A stretch of DNA of 37,016 bases, from positions 116,606-153,621 of the forward strand of contig JAKVBI010000007.1 in NCBI GenBank assembly GCA_022447545.1. The letters are read 5' to 3'. The notes beneath the pieces were generated by a model. The model worked only from the letters and a program-made list of their open reading frames with translations, was not told the DNA's origin and did no database searches. Shown here one piece after another: positions 1 to 8,007 of the stretch (positions within the stretch are counted from its first letter, which is position 1; each line of letters starts with the position of its first letter). Origin of the DNA: Myxococcota bacterium (GTDB lineage: Bacteria; Myxococcota_A; UBA9160; SMWR01). A program made the position numbers and the translations under genes.

Positions 1-318
1 TCCCACGGCGAGACGGATCAGCCCACCTCCAGCACCACCATTCGAGCGTGTTCCGTTGCCGCCCCCACTGCCCCACGCAGCGGGCAGCAGGCTCGAATCG
101 TGGAAGATGCCGCTGCTGCCGCCCGCACCTCCACTTCCACCCGCGCCACCATGGCCCGCTCCACCGCCGGTGATCCCCAAGCCACCCGCCCCGAGGCCAC
201 TGGCCGCCGCATGGCCCTGGCCCGTGGCATCGAGGGTGGTGCCCGCGGCCAGCACCAGGTTGCCACTGATCGTGTGGCCGAAATCGCCCTGGAGAGTCAG
301 AGTGGCGCCATTCGTAAT
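1..318. repeat. Near-identical in-frame direct repeat, copy 2 (cut by window edge)
   Basis: Second copy of the repeat at 2077-2394. It is cut by the left window edge, so the true repeat may be longer. It encodes residues ~746-851 of the glycine-rich protein, including the GHGGAGGSGGAGGSSG glycine stretch. Confidence 0.95.
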
Positions 319-2553
319 CGCCAGATCTCCAACAATGTGGTGGTCGGTCGACCAGGTCTCGTTTTGCTCGATCACCATGTCGCCTACGAGGCCGACCTGG
401 AGTCCCGCATCGTCCTCGACGGGCACACTGATCGGGGCGGTGACGACGACTACGGGACCGTTGAGCTGGGCGTCAATTCCCGCCAGCGCAGGCTCGGCCA
501 GAATCGCAGCGACCAGATCCGCCGCCACTTCTCCAGCACTCTGTCCAGCCGTCGTCTCGACCATCAGAGGGATGCTCAAAATCTCGAAGGAAATCTCGCC
601 CCCTTGAGCGGTTCCCGTCACCAGCCATTGAGTCGGATCGAGGCTTCCAAAGAAGGTCGTGCCCTCCTGCCCCGCTTGACCCGCAGATCCAGGGCCGGTG
701 CCCGCTGCACCTCCGCTGACCCAGAGGCTCGCCTCATTGTCGAAGGTCGTTGAGGCGAAGTGGGCCGCGATACGGCCTCCGCCCCCCCCGCCACCTCTGC
801 CGGCCTGCATGCAGCAACTGAAATTGCTGTCGGACCCTCCCTGGCCCCCCTCGGCCCGAAGAACCCCGGAACCGGCTAGGGAATCGCATTCCACCAGGAT
901 GCTGCCGCCCGCGCCGCCCCCTCCAACACCACCATTCGGTCCAGAGGAAGCCGCGGCACCGTCGGCACTGAGAATTCCGTCCAGGGTGCAGGCCCCAGAG
1001 AAATTCAACGCAATGGCTCCGCCCCCCGCACCTCCGCTCCCGTAGATGCCATCTCCTCCGCCGCTTCCCAGTTCCGCGGGGAAGAGTTGAATACCGTAGA
1101 CCTCCCCGCCGGGTGCTCCCGCGCTTGGCCCGCCGGCTCCTCCGTGACCGCCACCGCCACCCGCGGCGGCGCCCATGCCTCCGGACCCGATGCCACTACT
1201 CGCGTCATGGCCCAGACCATCGGAGGAGAGAAGGGTTCCCACTTGGAGATCCAACGTTCCCCCGGTCAGGGAGATACGCTGGCCCCGAACCTCAGCACCG
1301 GCCGAGAAGGTCAGGCCCCCAGAAGTGTTCACACTGAGATTCCGCGACGTGAAACTCCCACCCTGCATGGAAAAATTCGAACCGATGGAAATTTCCCAGT
1401 CCTCACTGCTCGGATCCGAGACCAGTGTCGAACCCTCCAGGATCAGCGTGTCCACGTCCAGCGTGACGTTCCCCGAACTGGCGATGCCGTTGCTACTGGA
1501 CATCGTCGTATCCCAAGACGCCTCGTCCATCGTGAACACCGTCGCCACAATGCTGACGTCACCGTCACCCGCGACCACCTGGGTTCCCGACTCGATCGCT
1601 ACGCTCGAATAGTCGAAGCTTCCCTCCACGGTGGGCTCCCAGCGCCAGCCGCGATAAATCTCCAAAGACTGGTCGTGGGACTTCGTATCATCGTCGAGAG
1701 AGTCCGCGGTCTCGTCGAGCCCGACGAAGACCACGGTGCCACGCCCCCCCGCAGCTCCATCAAGACCCGCTCCGGTTCCCGAACCCCCACCTTCGGCACG
1801 AGCAAAACGCTGGCTGGTAAATGCCAACTGATCGCGGGCCCGCACAACGATGCGACCCCCGCCACCTCCACCTCCCTTGCCGCTATGTACACAGCAACCC
1901 GCACTGGAATCGTCTCCGCCGTCCCCCCCGTTGGCCTGAAACAGGCCAGCTCCCGTGAGGACATCGCACGACAAGCGAATCGTGCCCCCCGAACCGCCGC
2001 CGCCCGTCCCACCCTCAGGGTGGGACGCGCCGTCTTCGCCGTCGGCTCGGAGCGTGCCGTCGATCGCACAGGTGCTTCCCACGGCGAGACGGATCAGCCC
2101 ACCTCCAGCACCACCATTCGAGCGTGTTCCGTTGCCGCCCCCACTGCCCCACGCAGCGGGCAGCAGGCTCGAATCGTGGAAGATGCCGCTGCTGCCGCCC
2201 GCACCTCCACTTCCACCCGCGCCACCATGGCCCGCGCCACCGCCGGTGATCCCCAAGCCACCCGCCCCGAGGCCACTGGCCGCCGCATGGCCCTGGCCCG
2301 TGGCATCGAGGGTGGTGCCCGCGGCCAGCACCAGGTTGCCACTGATCGTGTGGCCGAAATCGCCCTGGAGAGTCAGAGTGGCGCCATTCGTAATGACCAG
2401 GTCACCGACAATGTCATGCTTCACCGACCAGGTCTGGTCAGCGTCGAGAGTCAAGTCGCCCACGATCGTCACAGTGGCGTGTGCGCCCGGGGGCGCACTC
2501 CACCCGCAGACCAGGAGCGCAAAGAGCACCACGATGTGTCCGGGCACCCTCAT
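1..2553 (-). CDS. Giant glycine-rich secreted repeat protein, 3' end outside window
   Basis: The minus strand is open without a stop for 851 codons from an ATG at 2553 to the left edge, so the C-terminus is not seen. The first ~26 residues form a signal peptide (MRVPGHIV, a hydrophobic stretch, then PPGAHA). The rest alternates short beta-rich segments (GDLVITNGATLTLQGDF, GNLVLAAGTTLDATG) with very glycine-rich stretches (GGGGGGRI) and paired cysteines (AGCCVHSGKG, SNFSCCMQAGRG). Residues ~54-159 recur almost unchanged at ~746-851, and two related half-modules of about 350 residues lie within each ~692-residue unit. This composition and layering is typical of extracellular adhesin or beta-helix proteins, but I recognise no named family. 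In-frame ATGs at 2640 and 2625 are alternatives; 2553 best places the signal peptide. The proline-rich plus-strand frames here are shadows of this gene. Confidence 0.85.
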   Translation of the reverse strand, partial: MRVPGHIVVLFALLVCGWSAPPGAHATVTIVGDLTLDADQTWSVKHDIVGDLVITNGATLTLQGDFGHTISGNLVLAAGTTLDATGQGHAAASGLGAGGLGITGGGAGHGGAGGSGGAGGSSGIFHDSSLLPAAWGSGGGNGTRSNGGAGGGLIRLAVGSTCAIDGTLRADGEDGASHPEGGTGGGGSGGTIRLSCDVLTGAGLFQANGGDGGDDSSAGCCVHSGKGGGGGGGRIVVRARDQLAFTSQRFARAEGGGSGTGAGLDGAAGGRGTVVFVGLDETADSLDDDTKSHDQSLEIYRGWRWEPTVEGSFDYSSVAIESGTQVVAGDGDVSIVATVFTMDEASWDTTMSSSNGIASSGNVTLDVDTLILEGSTLVSDPSSEDWEISIGSNFSMQGGSFTSRNLSVNTSGGLTFSAGAEVRGQRISLTGGTLDLQVGTLLSSDGLGHDASSGIGSGGMGAAAGGGGGHGGAGGPSAGAPGGEVYGIQLFPAELGSGGGDGIYGSGGAGGGAIALNFSGACTLDGILSADGAAASSGPNGGVGGGGAGGSILVECDSLAGSGVLRAEGGQGGSDSNFSCCMQAGRGGGGGGGRIAAHFASTTFDNEASLWVSGGAAGTGPGSAGQAGQEGTTFFGSLDPTQWLVTGTAQGGEISFEILSIPLMVETTAGQSAGEVAADLVAAILAEPALAGIDAQLNGPVVVVTAPISVPVEDDAGLQVGLVGDMVIEQNETWSTDHHIVGDLAITNGATLTLQGDFGHTISGNLVLAAGTTLDATGQGHAAASGLGAGGLGITGGGAGHGGAGGSGGAGGSSGIFHDSSLLPAAWGSGGGNGTRSNGGAGGGLIRLAVG
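2077..2394. repeat. Near-identical in-frame direct repeat, copy 1
   Basis: These 318 bases match 1-318 with an offset of exactly 2076 bases (692 codons). By eye the only difference is G at 2236 against T at 160, a silent third-position change in a Gly codon (GGC versus GGA). Identity stops at 2394/318, after which the copies diverge (ATGACC versus ATCGCC). Both lie in the same reading frame of the glycine-rich protein gene. Confidence 0.95.
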
Positions 2554-3082
2554 GGAACGACCCGAATTCAAATGGACGCCTCGCACCTTCGGGCAAACCC
2601 GCGCAAACACCGACCCCTCTCTCATCTCGATTGGCCCCATACACTGCATCGGTCCGCCGAGTGCTCGCTGCGTTGAGAATTCTATCAATCCCTTCGAATA
2701 GGCGAATTCGTCACTTGATGCCGCGCTGCCAGAGTCCTCAAGAAAACGCTGAAACGTGACCCCAAGGCCTACAGGATGCCCGTGCATCGGCTGGGCATTC
2801 TGTCCCAGTGCCGCCCCCCGGGGGGTGCAGCGAACGTGTCCTGCGAGGCCTGGTGGCCGCGATTCGCGTCGGGATTCGTATCCATCCGCTTTCAATTCGG
2901 ATCGCCTCACCACGCGTCCGGCGGAGCGTTCAATCCACGGGCAATCGATTCCGGCACCAGCGCAACGATGCTCCCTCGGAATGCATCGAGGTCGGGCCCC
3001 CACGCGATCGCTGATCGTCCAAGGATCGCGAGCCTCCTGCGCTGTGCTACGCATGAACCCAGAAATCGAGGAGTCACGCATC
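2554..3082. other. Intergenic region between divergent genes
   Basis: This stretch separates the minus-strand glycine-rich protein gene from the plus-strand lipoprotein gene, so it should hold two divergent promoters. Long open frames cross it on the plus strand, but they have Arg/Pro/Ser-rich composition without protein-like features and I regard them as GC-driven noise. No convincing -35/-10 pair, operator or hairpin could be assigned by eye. Confidence 0.5.
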
Positions 3083-3595
3083 ATGTTCCGAAGCTCGGTC
3101 CTACTCGCTCTTTTCCCCCTTGCACTGATCGCATGCGCGACCACGCCTCAAACCGGGATCATGCCCGCGCGTTGGACACCTCCCAAGGACTCGGGGATCC
3201 CGGAACAAACCGTCACCATCGCGTGGGAGTCCACGGCGGCCAAGCACGGAGACATGACTTTCACTTTGGGTCGGGGTGGGCAGCGATACGTCGGCTCCTA
3301 TCTTTTGATGGAGCAGACCGCCAGCCACCTGGAGGTACAACCCCTCTATCAGATCTGGGACTCGGCGAGTTTCGGAGGTTGGGGCGATGTGGGCGACCCC
3401 TGGTTCGTTCCGGGGTGGAACGTCAATGCCTGGGTGAGGCATTACGACGGTCGGGTGGTGGTAGGACTCCACGGGAATCGCGGCGGCAACGCTCGCTGCC
3501 ACTTCACACTGAGCAATACTGAGGTCGGAATTCCTGGCGGTGGTACGGGTGAATGCCAAATCTCCGACGGCGGCCATCTCAGCGTTCGATTTTGA
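3083..3595 (+). CDS. Small outer-membrane or periplasmic lipoprotein, unknown function
   Basis: A 170-residue protein with a clear lipoprotein signal: MFRSSVLLALFPLALIACA gives a lipobox LIAC with the acylated Cys at residue 18. The mature part is about 150 residues, rich in Gly, Trp and beta-formers (WGDVGDPWFVPGWNVN, GLHGNRGGNARCHF), with two further cysteines near the C-terminus that could pair. The start at 3083 is chosen because GAGGAG lies 9 bases upstream and the signal peptide begins directly there; longer upstream frames add only low-complexity residues. I recognise no domain. It is probably a single-gene unit; the downstream CDF gene is 225 bases away. Confidence 0.75.
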   Translation: MFRSSVLLALFPLALIACATTPQTGIMPARWTPPKDSGIPEQTVTIAWESTAAKHGDMTFTLGRGGQRYVGSYLLMEQTASHLEVQPLYQIWDSASFGGWGDVGDPWFVPGWNVNAWVRHYDGRVVVGLHGNRGGNARCHFTLSNTEVGIPGGGTGECQISDGGHLSVRF

Positions 3596-3820
3596 ACCCC
3601 ATGGCTGGCAGAACCTTTGGAGATCCCCCATGGCCTGCCACTGGTCTCTATGAGTCGAGACCGCCGCCTGATACCGACCCGCAGAGGGTCGAACAGAACC
3701 GACAGATCTCCTCGGGAATGAAGTTCGATACAATTCTCAAGGGCAGTCGTATCAACGTCGTCAGTGGGAATCGCCGTCTGCACCTCGCGGTCCATCGACC
3801 GGCTCCTGGAAAATTCGAGC

Positions 3821-4465
3821 ATGTCCGACCAATGCTGTGAAACCAAGACAGAAGAGCTCGCCGCAATTCGTCTTCGCCAGGGGCGCGTCCTCGTAGTCGT
3901 TCTAGCCGTCAATCTCGTCATGTTTTGTGTCGAATTCACGGGCGGGATTTTGTCTCACTCCACTGCTCTTCTTGCCGATTCCCTCGACATGCTCGGCGAC
4001 TCGTTCGTATACGGATTCAGCCTGCTCGTTCTCCATCGAAGTCTCACCTGGCGTGCTCGCGCCGCCCTCTTCAAAGGGATCATCATGGCTGCTTTTGCGG
4101 TGGGTATCCTCGTGGAGGCTGGAATGCGATTAAGCCATGGCGTGCCCCCCATGGCACCTGTCATGCTCGCCGTTGGCATGCTCGCTCTCGCCGCCAATAC
4201 CTACTGCTTCATGCTGCTCTGGAGCCATCGGTCCGACGACATCAACCTTCGATCCACTTGGCTCTGCTCCAGAAATGACCTGATCGCCAACGCAGCGGTC
4301 CTCGTGGCGGCGGGCCTCGTTGCCTGGTCTGACTCGCTCTGGCCAGACGCAATCGTCGGCTTCGCTATCGCCATCCTCTTTTTACGGACCGCAGCTCTCG
4401 TACTCAGAGAATCACTCGTGGAAATCAACCGTGCGCGCAACGGCCCCATCGAGGACATAGCTTGA
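3821..4465 (+). CDS. Short CDF-family cation efflux transporter (membrane domain only)
   Basis: The 214-residue product has about six hydrophobic segments and the cation diffusion facilitator signature in TM2, HSTALLADSLDMLGD (residues 46-60), where D56 and D60 sit in the usual metal-site positions. In TM5, LCSRNDLIANAAV places C149 and D153 where most CDF proteins have His/Asp and Asp. CDF proteins export Zn, Cd, Co, Fe or Mn by proton antiport across the inner membrane. The usual ~90-residue cytoplasmic C-terminal dimerisation domain is missing: the protein ends shortly after TM6 (REIN-like tail, EDIA). An ATG at 3764 in the same frame is possible, but the 19 extra residues look non-coding; the N-terminal CC pair (residues 5-6) could bind metal. 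Confidence 0.85.
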   Translation: MSDQCCETKTEELAAIRLRQGRVLVVVLAVNLVMFCVEFTGGILSHSTALLADSLDMLGDSFVYGFSLLVLHRSLTWRARAALFKGIIMAAFAVGILVEAGMRLSHGVPPMAPVMLAVGMLALAANTYCFMLLWSHRSDDINLRSTWLCSRNDLIANAAVLVAAGLVAWSDSLWPDAIVGFAIAILFLRTAALVLRESLVEINRARNGPIEDIA

Positions 4466-4493
4466 TCTCAACTCTCGAAGGAAGTCCTCAATC

Positions 4494-4919
4494 TCAGACC
4501 CCCAGCGCCCTCACCGCGCTCAGTGCGCAATCTTCATCGGCTTGCTGATCCGCCCCAGAAACTCCGATCCCTCCCAGTAGCAACCCCTCCTCGATGATCG
4601 GGAGTCCTCCCGCCGCCTCGATGTATCCCTCGATCCCGGCAATGATCCGTTGTTCGTCTCTGGGGATGGAATTGACATAGGCCTTCCACTCCGCAGTGGA
4701 CATGCCTGTGTTCACCGACGTGAATGCTTTATGACGTGCAGTGGTCGCGGCGATTCGAGGGGTACCCTCGAAACTCAACCAGCCCACCAAGTCTGCGGAA
4801 GCATCCATGACCGCAATGTGAACCCGGACCTCCAGAGCACGTGCTCGCTCTGCCGCAGCATTGATCAGGGTTTGAATTGCGAGTGTACTCAGCGTTCCAC
4901 GAACGACTCCGTGATCCAT
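4494..4919 (-). CDS. GlcG/HbpS (DUF336) family heme-binding-like protein
   Basis: The 141 residues match the GlcG/HbpS family: an N-terminal helix (ALEVRVHIAVMDASADLVGW), the central KAFTSVNTGMSTAEW region, and the typical C-terminal GGLPIIEEGLLLGGIGVSG. Family members are small cytoplasmic or secreted proteins; some (HbpS) bind heme, others are linked to glycolate use or have no known role. No signal peptide is present. The ATG directly follows the TAG stop of P450-B with no base between, and GGGAG for ribosome binding lies inside the P450 C-terminal codons, so translation is almost certainly coupled. It is the last gene of a cluster with two cytochromes P450, which suggests a role in heme supply or in handling the P450 product (inference). 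Confidence 0.85.
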   Translation of the reverse strand: MDHGVVRGTLSTLAIQTLINAAAERARALEVRVHIAVMDASADLVGWLSFEGTPRIAATTARHKAFTSVNTGMSTAEWKAYVNSIPRDEQRIIAGIEGYIEAAGGLPIIEEGLLLGGIGVSGADQQADEDCALSAVRALGV

Positions 4920-6161
4920 CTATCTTCTCCCACATGGGTTCATCTCAACATGAAGCTCTCGCAGCGTTCTCAGCGACAAGCCCGGCAGATGTTCGAAGGT
5001 GTTCTTAGCAAGCAATTGAATCGAACCGAAACGCTCGAGCAGGCTGCGGAACGTTGTTCGGAGTTCGAGTCGAGCCAACGATGCACCGATGCAGTGATGT
5101 TCCCCCTGACTGAAGGACATATGGGAACCTGCATTTTTTCGGAAAAGATTCAGAGCACCTGGATCCGGGAATACACGAGGATCCCGGTTCGCTGCAGCAA
5201 AGCGAACATGCACCATGGATCCCTCGGGGATCTTCACACCCCCCACTTCCCCATCTCGAACCGCGTACCGGAAGAAACCCTGACTCGGCGCTTCGAGCCG
5301 AAGCACCTCCTCGACGAAGGTGCGAATCAAGTCTGGCTCCTTCCGCAAGTCTTCTTCGACGGCTGGATTCCAACCCAACAGCATGAGGCCAGACGCGAGT
5401 GCACTCGTCACCGTTTCATGACCACCCACGATCATGTGCTCGGCCATTCCCATGCGCTCATGCATGGGAAGTGGTGAACCATCGGGAAACCTGGCGTGCT
5501 CGAGATCCGTCAAAACGTCGTCGGATGGCTCTTGTCTCTTCGCCTCCATCCACCCGGCCAGATAATGCTGCAACTCGACCCCGAGACGCGCCACTTCGAT
5601 CTCTCGCTCGAGCGAGAGGCCATAGCCAAGCGGTTCGACCCAGGCATCCGACCAGGCTTTGATGCGACCTGCGTCGGCGGCGGGTAGCCCAAGAAGGCGT
5701 GTGATGACCTGAATCGGAATCGATGCGGCAAAGCTCTCGATGAATTCGCACGGTTGTTTCTTGCCCAGGGCCTCGATGCCTTCGTCAACCACCCACTGAA
5801 CGAAACCTTCAAGCTGTTTTACTCGTCCAGCTGTGAACGAAGTCGCTACGATCGAACGGTAGTCACGGTGAACAGGCGGGTCGGTCTGCAGTTTCGTATC
5901 ACGAGGCCAGCCTTCTTGCTCTAGAACGGCCTCTGCTTCCGGATGCTGAAACATCGATGAGCCGGTGTAGCGACGAAGATCATTCGACCAGATCTCGGGA
6001 TGGCTCAAAACGTATTGGAGCTCTTGGTATCCCGTGACGAGATAGAAACCGGTATCTGGCATCGGGTAGACGGGAGCCTGTTCAAGAAGCGCTGCGTAAT
6101 ACTCGTACGGGTTCTCCTGGATCTCTGGCTCCATTAAACTTCGGTCGTCGGGGTGCATCAT
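4920..6161 (-). CDS. Cytochrome P450 (P450-B of tandem pair)
   Basis: A soluble bacterial-type P450 of 413 residues. Visible motifs are the I-helix GGHETVT (~246-252), the K-helix ExxR in EEVLR (E285-R288) and the heme loop FSQGEHHCIG with thiolate Cys at ~357. The loop has Ser-Gln where FG is common. P450s insert one atom of O2 into a substrate and need an electron-transfer partner; none is encoded nearby. The start at 6161 is chosen because it overlaps the stop of P450-A as ATGA; an in-frame ATG at 6224 lies within P450-A, and a second ATG immediately follows at 6158. It is followed without a gap by the GlcG-like gene. Substrate unknown. Confidence 0.92.
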   Translation of the reverse strand: MMHPDDRSLMEPEIQENPYEYYAALLEQAPVYPMPDTGFYLVTGYQELQYVLSHPEIWSNDLRRYTGSSMFQHPEAEAVLEQEGWPRDTKLQTDPPVHRDYRSIVATSFTAGRVKQLEGFVQWVVDEGIEALGKKQPCEFIESFAASIPIQVITRLLGLPAADAGRIKAWSDAWVEPLGYGLSLEREIEVARLGVELQHYLAGWMEAKRQEPSDDVLTDLEHARFPDGSPLPMHERMGMAEHMIVGGHETVTSALASGLMLLGWNPAVEEDLRKEPDLIRTFVEEVLRLEAPSQGFFRYAVRDGEVGGVKIPEGSMVHVRFAAANRDPRVFPDPGALNLFRKNAGSHMSFSQGEHHCIGASLARLELRTTFRSLLERFGSIQLLAKNTFEHLPGLSLRTLRELHVEMNPCGRR

Positions 6162-7375
6162 CCACTCGTCGTCCGAACCCAGAGGGCTCTGGGAACGCGA
6201 ACGGTCGGATTGGAGGAACGCCAATCGACCGGCTCAACGAGTGTCAGTGATCCAATGCGAGAAAGCATCGATTCCAAGACCGCCCGCGCTTCCATACGTG
6301 CAAGGGTCGCGCCCAGGCAAAAGTGTCGACCACCCCCAAATGTAAGGAGCCCGGTGTGGTCCCGATCCGGATCGAATTGGTTGGGATTCGGGTACTTGGC
6401 GGAATCTCGATTCGCAGCACCGATTCCCAGAAGAAGATGGCTGCCCGCCGGGATCTCCACCCCATCGAGTGACATGGATTCTCGCGTATAGCGGCTGCAC
6501 GACAGCGCGGGTGGCTCGAAGCGAAGGGTTTCCTCGACAACGGCGGGAATCAAAGAGGGATTGGAGCACAGACGTTCTCGGACGCCGGGAGACCGCAACA
6601 GACAAATCAGCGCATTTGCAATCAATCCGGTCGTGGTATCGATCGCAGCGGTCGTCAAGAGCACGGCGTTCGAAACGACTTCTTCTAGAGACAACTTTGC
6701 TCCGCTTTCATCCGGCGACCGCAGTTTTGAAAGCAGGCCTTCCCCCCCGATCTCACACTGCGCCTCGAAGAATCGCGCTAGAGACCCAATTGTTTCGGCT
6801 GGGTCGATGTCTCTCGACACGAGGTCTCCATGAGCATCGGTCTCCCAGACTTTCGAATCGATATCGAAGAGGTGTCGGATCACCTCCGAAGGGAGACGCT
6901 GGGCAACATGGGAAACGAAATCTTTGGGTTCGGATGCAGCGCCAGCAAAAAAAGCGTCGACCAATCGGTTCGCATTGTCTTCAATGAAGGGAAGCAGCAT
7001 TCCGACACGACTCGACGTAAACTCACGACGCACCAGGCCGCGTGCTCGGCTGTGTGGAGTTCCGTCCAGTGCCATCAGCCACAACTGGGTCGGGTCGTAG
7101 TCGAGATTTCCCGTTCCTGACATGGATCGGGCCACACCGCTACCCGCGAGAAGATCTGGATCTCGAACGACTTGATCGACGAGAGCCCAGGAAGTCACGA
7201 AGAAGAGTCCTTCTCCAACGTCCAGAACCGGGGAATGCTCTCGGATCTCCGCCCAACGGGCCCATGGATCCGGGGAGCGGGCAATTTCGTAGATTCCCCA
7301 AATCGGCGGAACCTCTGAACCCACCTCGCTTCCGTCCGATGACTTCATGAAGCCATTGTATGACGAACCCCACAT
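6158..7375 (-). CDS. Cytochrome P450 (P450-A of tandem pair)
   Basis: A 405-residue soluble P450 with I-helix AAIDTTTG (~243-250), K-helix ExxR in EETLR (E282-R285) and the canonical heme loop LTFGGGRHFCLG with thiolate Cys353. In the I-helix the second Gly of (A/G)GxxT is Ala. It is only distantly similar to P450-B, so the pair is not a recent duplication. Its stop overlaps the P450-B start by four bases, and 42 bases separate it from the upstream PPOX gene. ATGs at 7375 and 7348 are both possible; neither has a strong ribosome binding site, and the longer form is listed. No ferredoxin or ferredoxin reductase gene is present in the window, so electrons must come from elsewhere. Confidence 0.92.
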   Translation of the reverse strand: MWGSSYNGFMKSSDGSEVGSEVPPIWGIYEIARSPDPWARWAEIREHSPVLDVGEGLFFVTSWALVDQVVRDPDLLAGSGVARSMSGTGNLDYDPTQLWLMALDGTPHSRARGLVRREFTSSRVGMLLPFIEDNANRLVDAFFAGAASEPKDFVSHVAQRLPSEVIRHLFDIDSKVWETDAHGDLVSRDIDPAETIGSLARFFEAQCEIGGEGLLSKLRSPDESGAKLSLEEVVSNAVLLTTAAIDTTTGLIANALICLLRSPGVRERLCSNPSLIPAVVEETLRFEPPALSCSRYTRESMSLDGVEIPAGSHLLLGIGAANRDSAKYPNPNQFDPDRDHTGLLTFGGGRHFCLGATLARMEARAVLESMLSRIGSLTLVEPVDWRSSNPTVRVPRALWVRTTSG

Positions 7376-7417
7376 TGCGACGAGGATTCTTGCAGAGTAG
7401 GAGCGAAAGCTCCCCGC

Positions 7418-7912
7418 CTAGGAGGCGGAGTTGAGTTCGAGTTCGAGAATCGCGCGCTTGTGGATGCGACCTGTCAGCGTCGAGAAGAAATCAACCACAC
7501 GCATCTGCCACCCATACTTGGATCGGAGAACACGGTAGGCGGCATCTACGGTCGACTCATCATCGACCAATCGACCGGTTCCATCAAACCACTCACCGCG
7601 GGTGCGACCACGAACATCGCACCGCGCAATTCGAATACGCGAATCGTTGCGAAGCCTCTTCACCTTCCCGGCCTCACCCTCACTGAAGACATACAGGCGG
7701 TCACCCTCGCGTGCGAACCAGACAGGGGTGGGAACGACTACCCCACTTCGTCGAAAGGTGGCCAGGCTCAGATACGAGTCGTCGTCGAGGTCGAAGGCGT
7801 CCACGAGACAATTATCGCGATGGCCAGACACGCTGTCGATAGCGATGGAGCGAATGGAATGCCCTCGTGATTCTGACCTTTCGGTGAGCCTCAAAACCCA
7901 TCCAGGAAACAC
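7418..7912 (-). CDS. PPOX-class flavin/F420-dependent oxidoreductase
   Basis: A 164-residue protein with the split-barrel flavin-binding fold signature of the pyridoxamine-phosphate-oxidase-like family: YLSLATFRRSGVVVPTPVWF, then DRLYVFSEGEAGKVKRLRND and IARCDVRGRTRGEWFDG. This pattern resembles the Rv2061-like subgroup, predicted to use F420 or flavin. The first ~35 residues look unlike the family and the true start may be an internal GTG/TTG, since the family is nearer 130-145 residues. It lies 42 bases upstream of P450-A on the same strand and probably opens the cluster. It could reduce the P450 product or shuttle electrons, but neither can be shown from sequence. Confidence 0.8.
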   Translation of the reverse strand: MFPGWVLRLTERSESRGHSIRSIAIDSVSGHRDNCLVDAFDLDDDSYLSLATFRRSGVVVPTPVWFAREGDRLYVFSEGEAGKVKRLRNDSRIRIARCDVRGRTRGEWFDGTGRLVDDESTVDAAYRVLRSKYGWQMRVVDFFSTLTGRIHKRAILELELNSAS

Positions 7913-8007
7913 TCGGTGACACCAAACGGAAACCAGCCCCCTCTCAGCCCGGAAAAACGAGACTGGCTCATGTCTCCTCGCCTAGAATGTTTTCGGTGGA
8001 AACTGAG

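Noticed and set aside
56-2701. Long plus-strand frames (up to 529 codons) rich in Pro, Arg, Ala
   Set aside because: They are shadows of the glycine-rich minus-strand gene: codons for Gly and Ala on one strand read as Pro, Arg and Ala on the other, and they lack a start context or domain.
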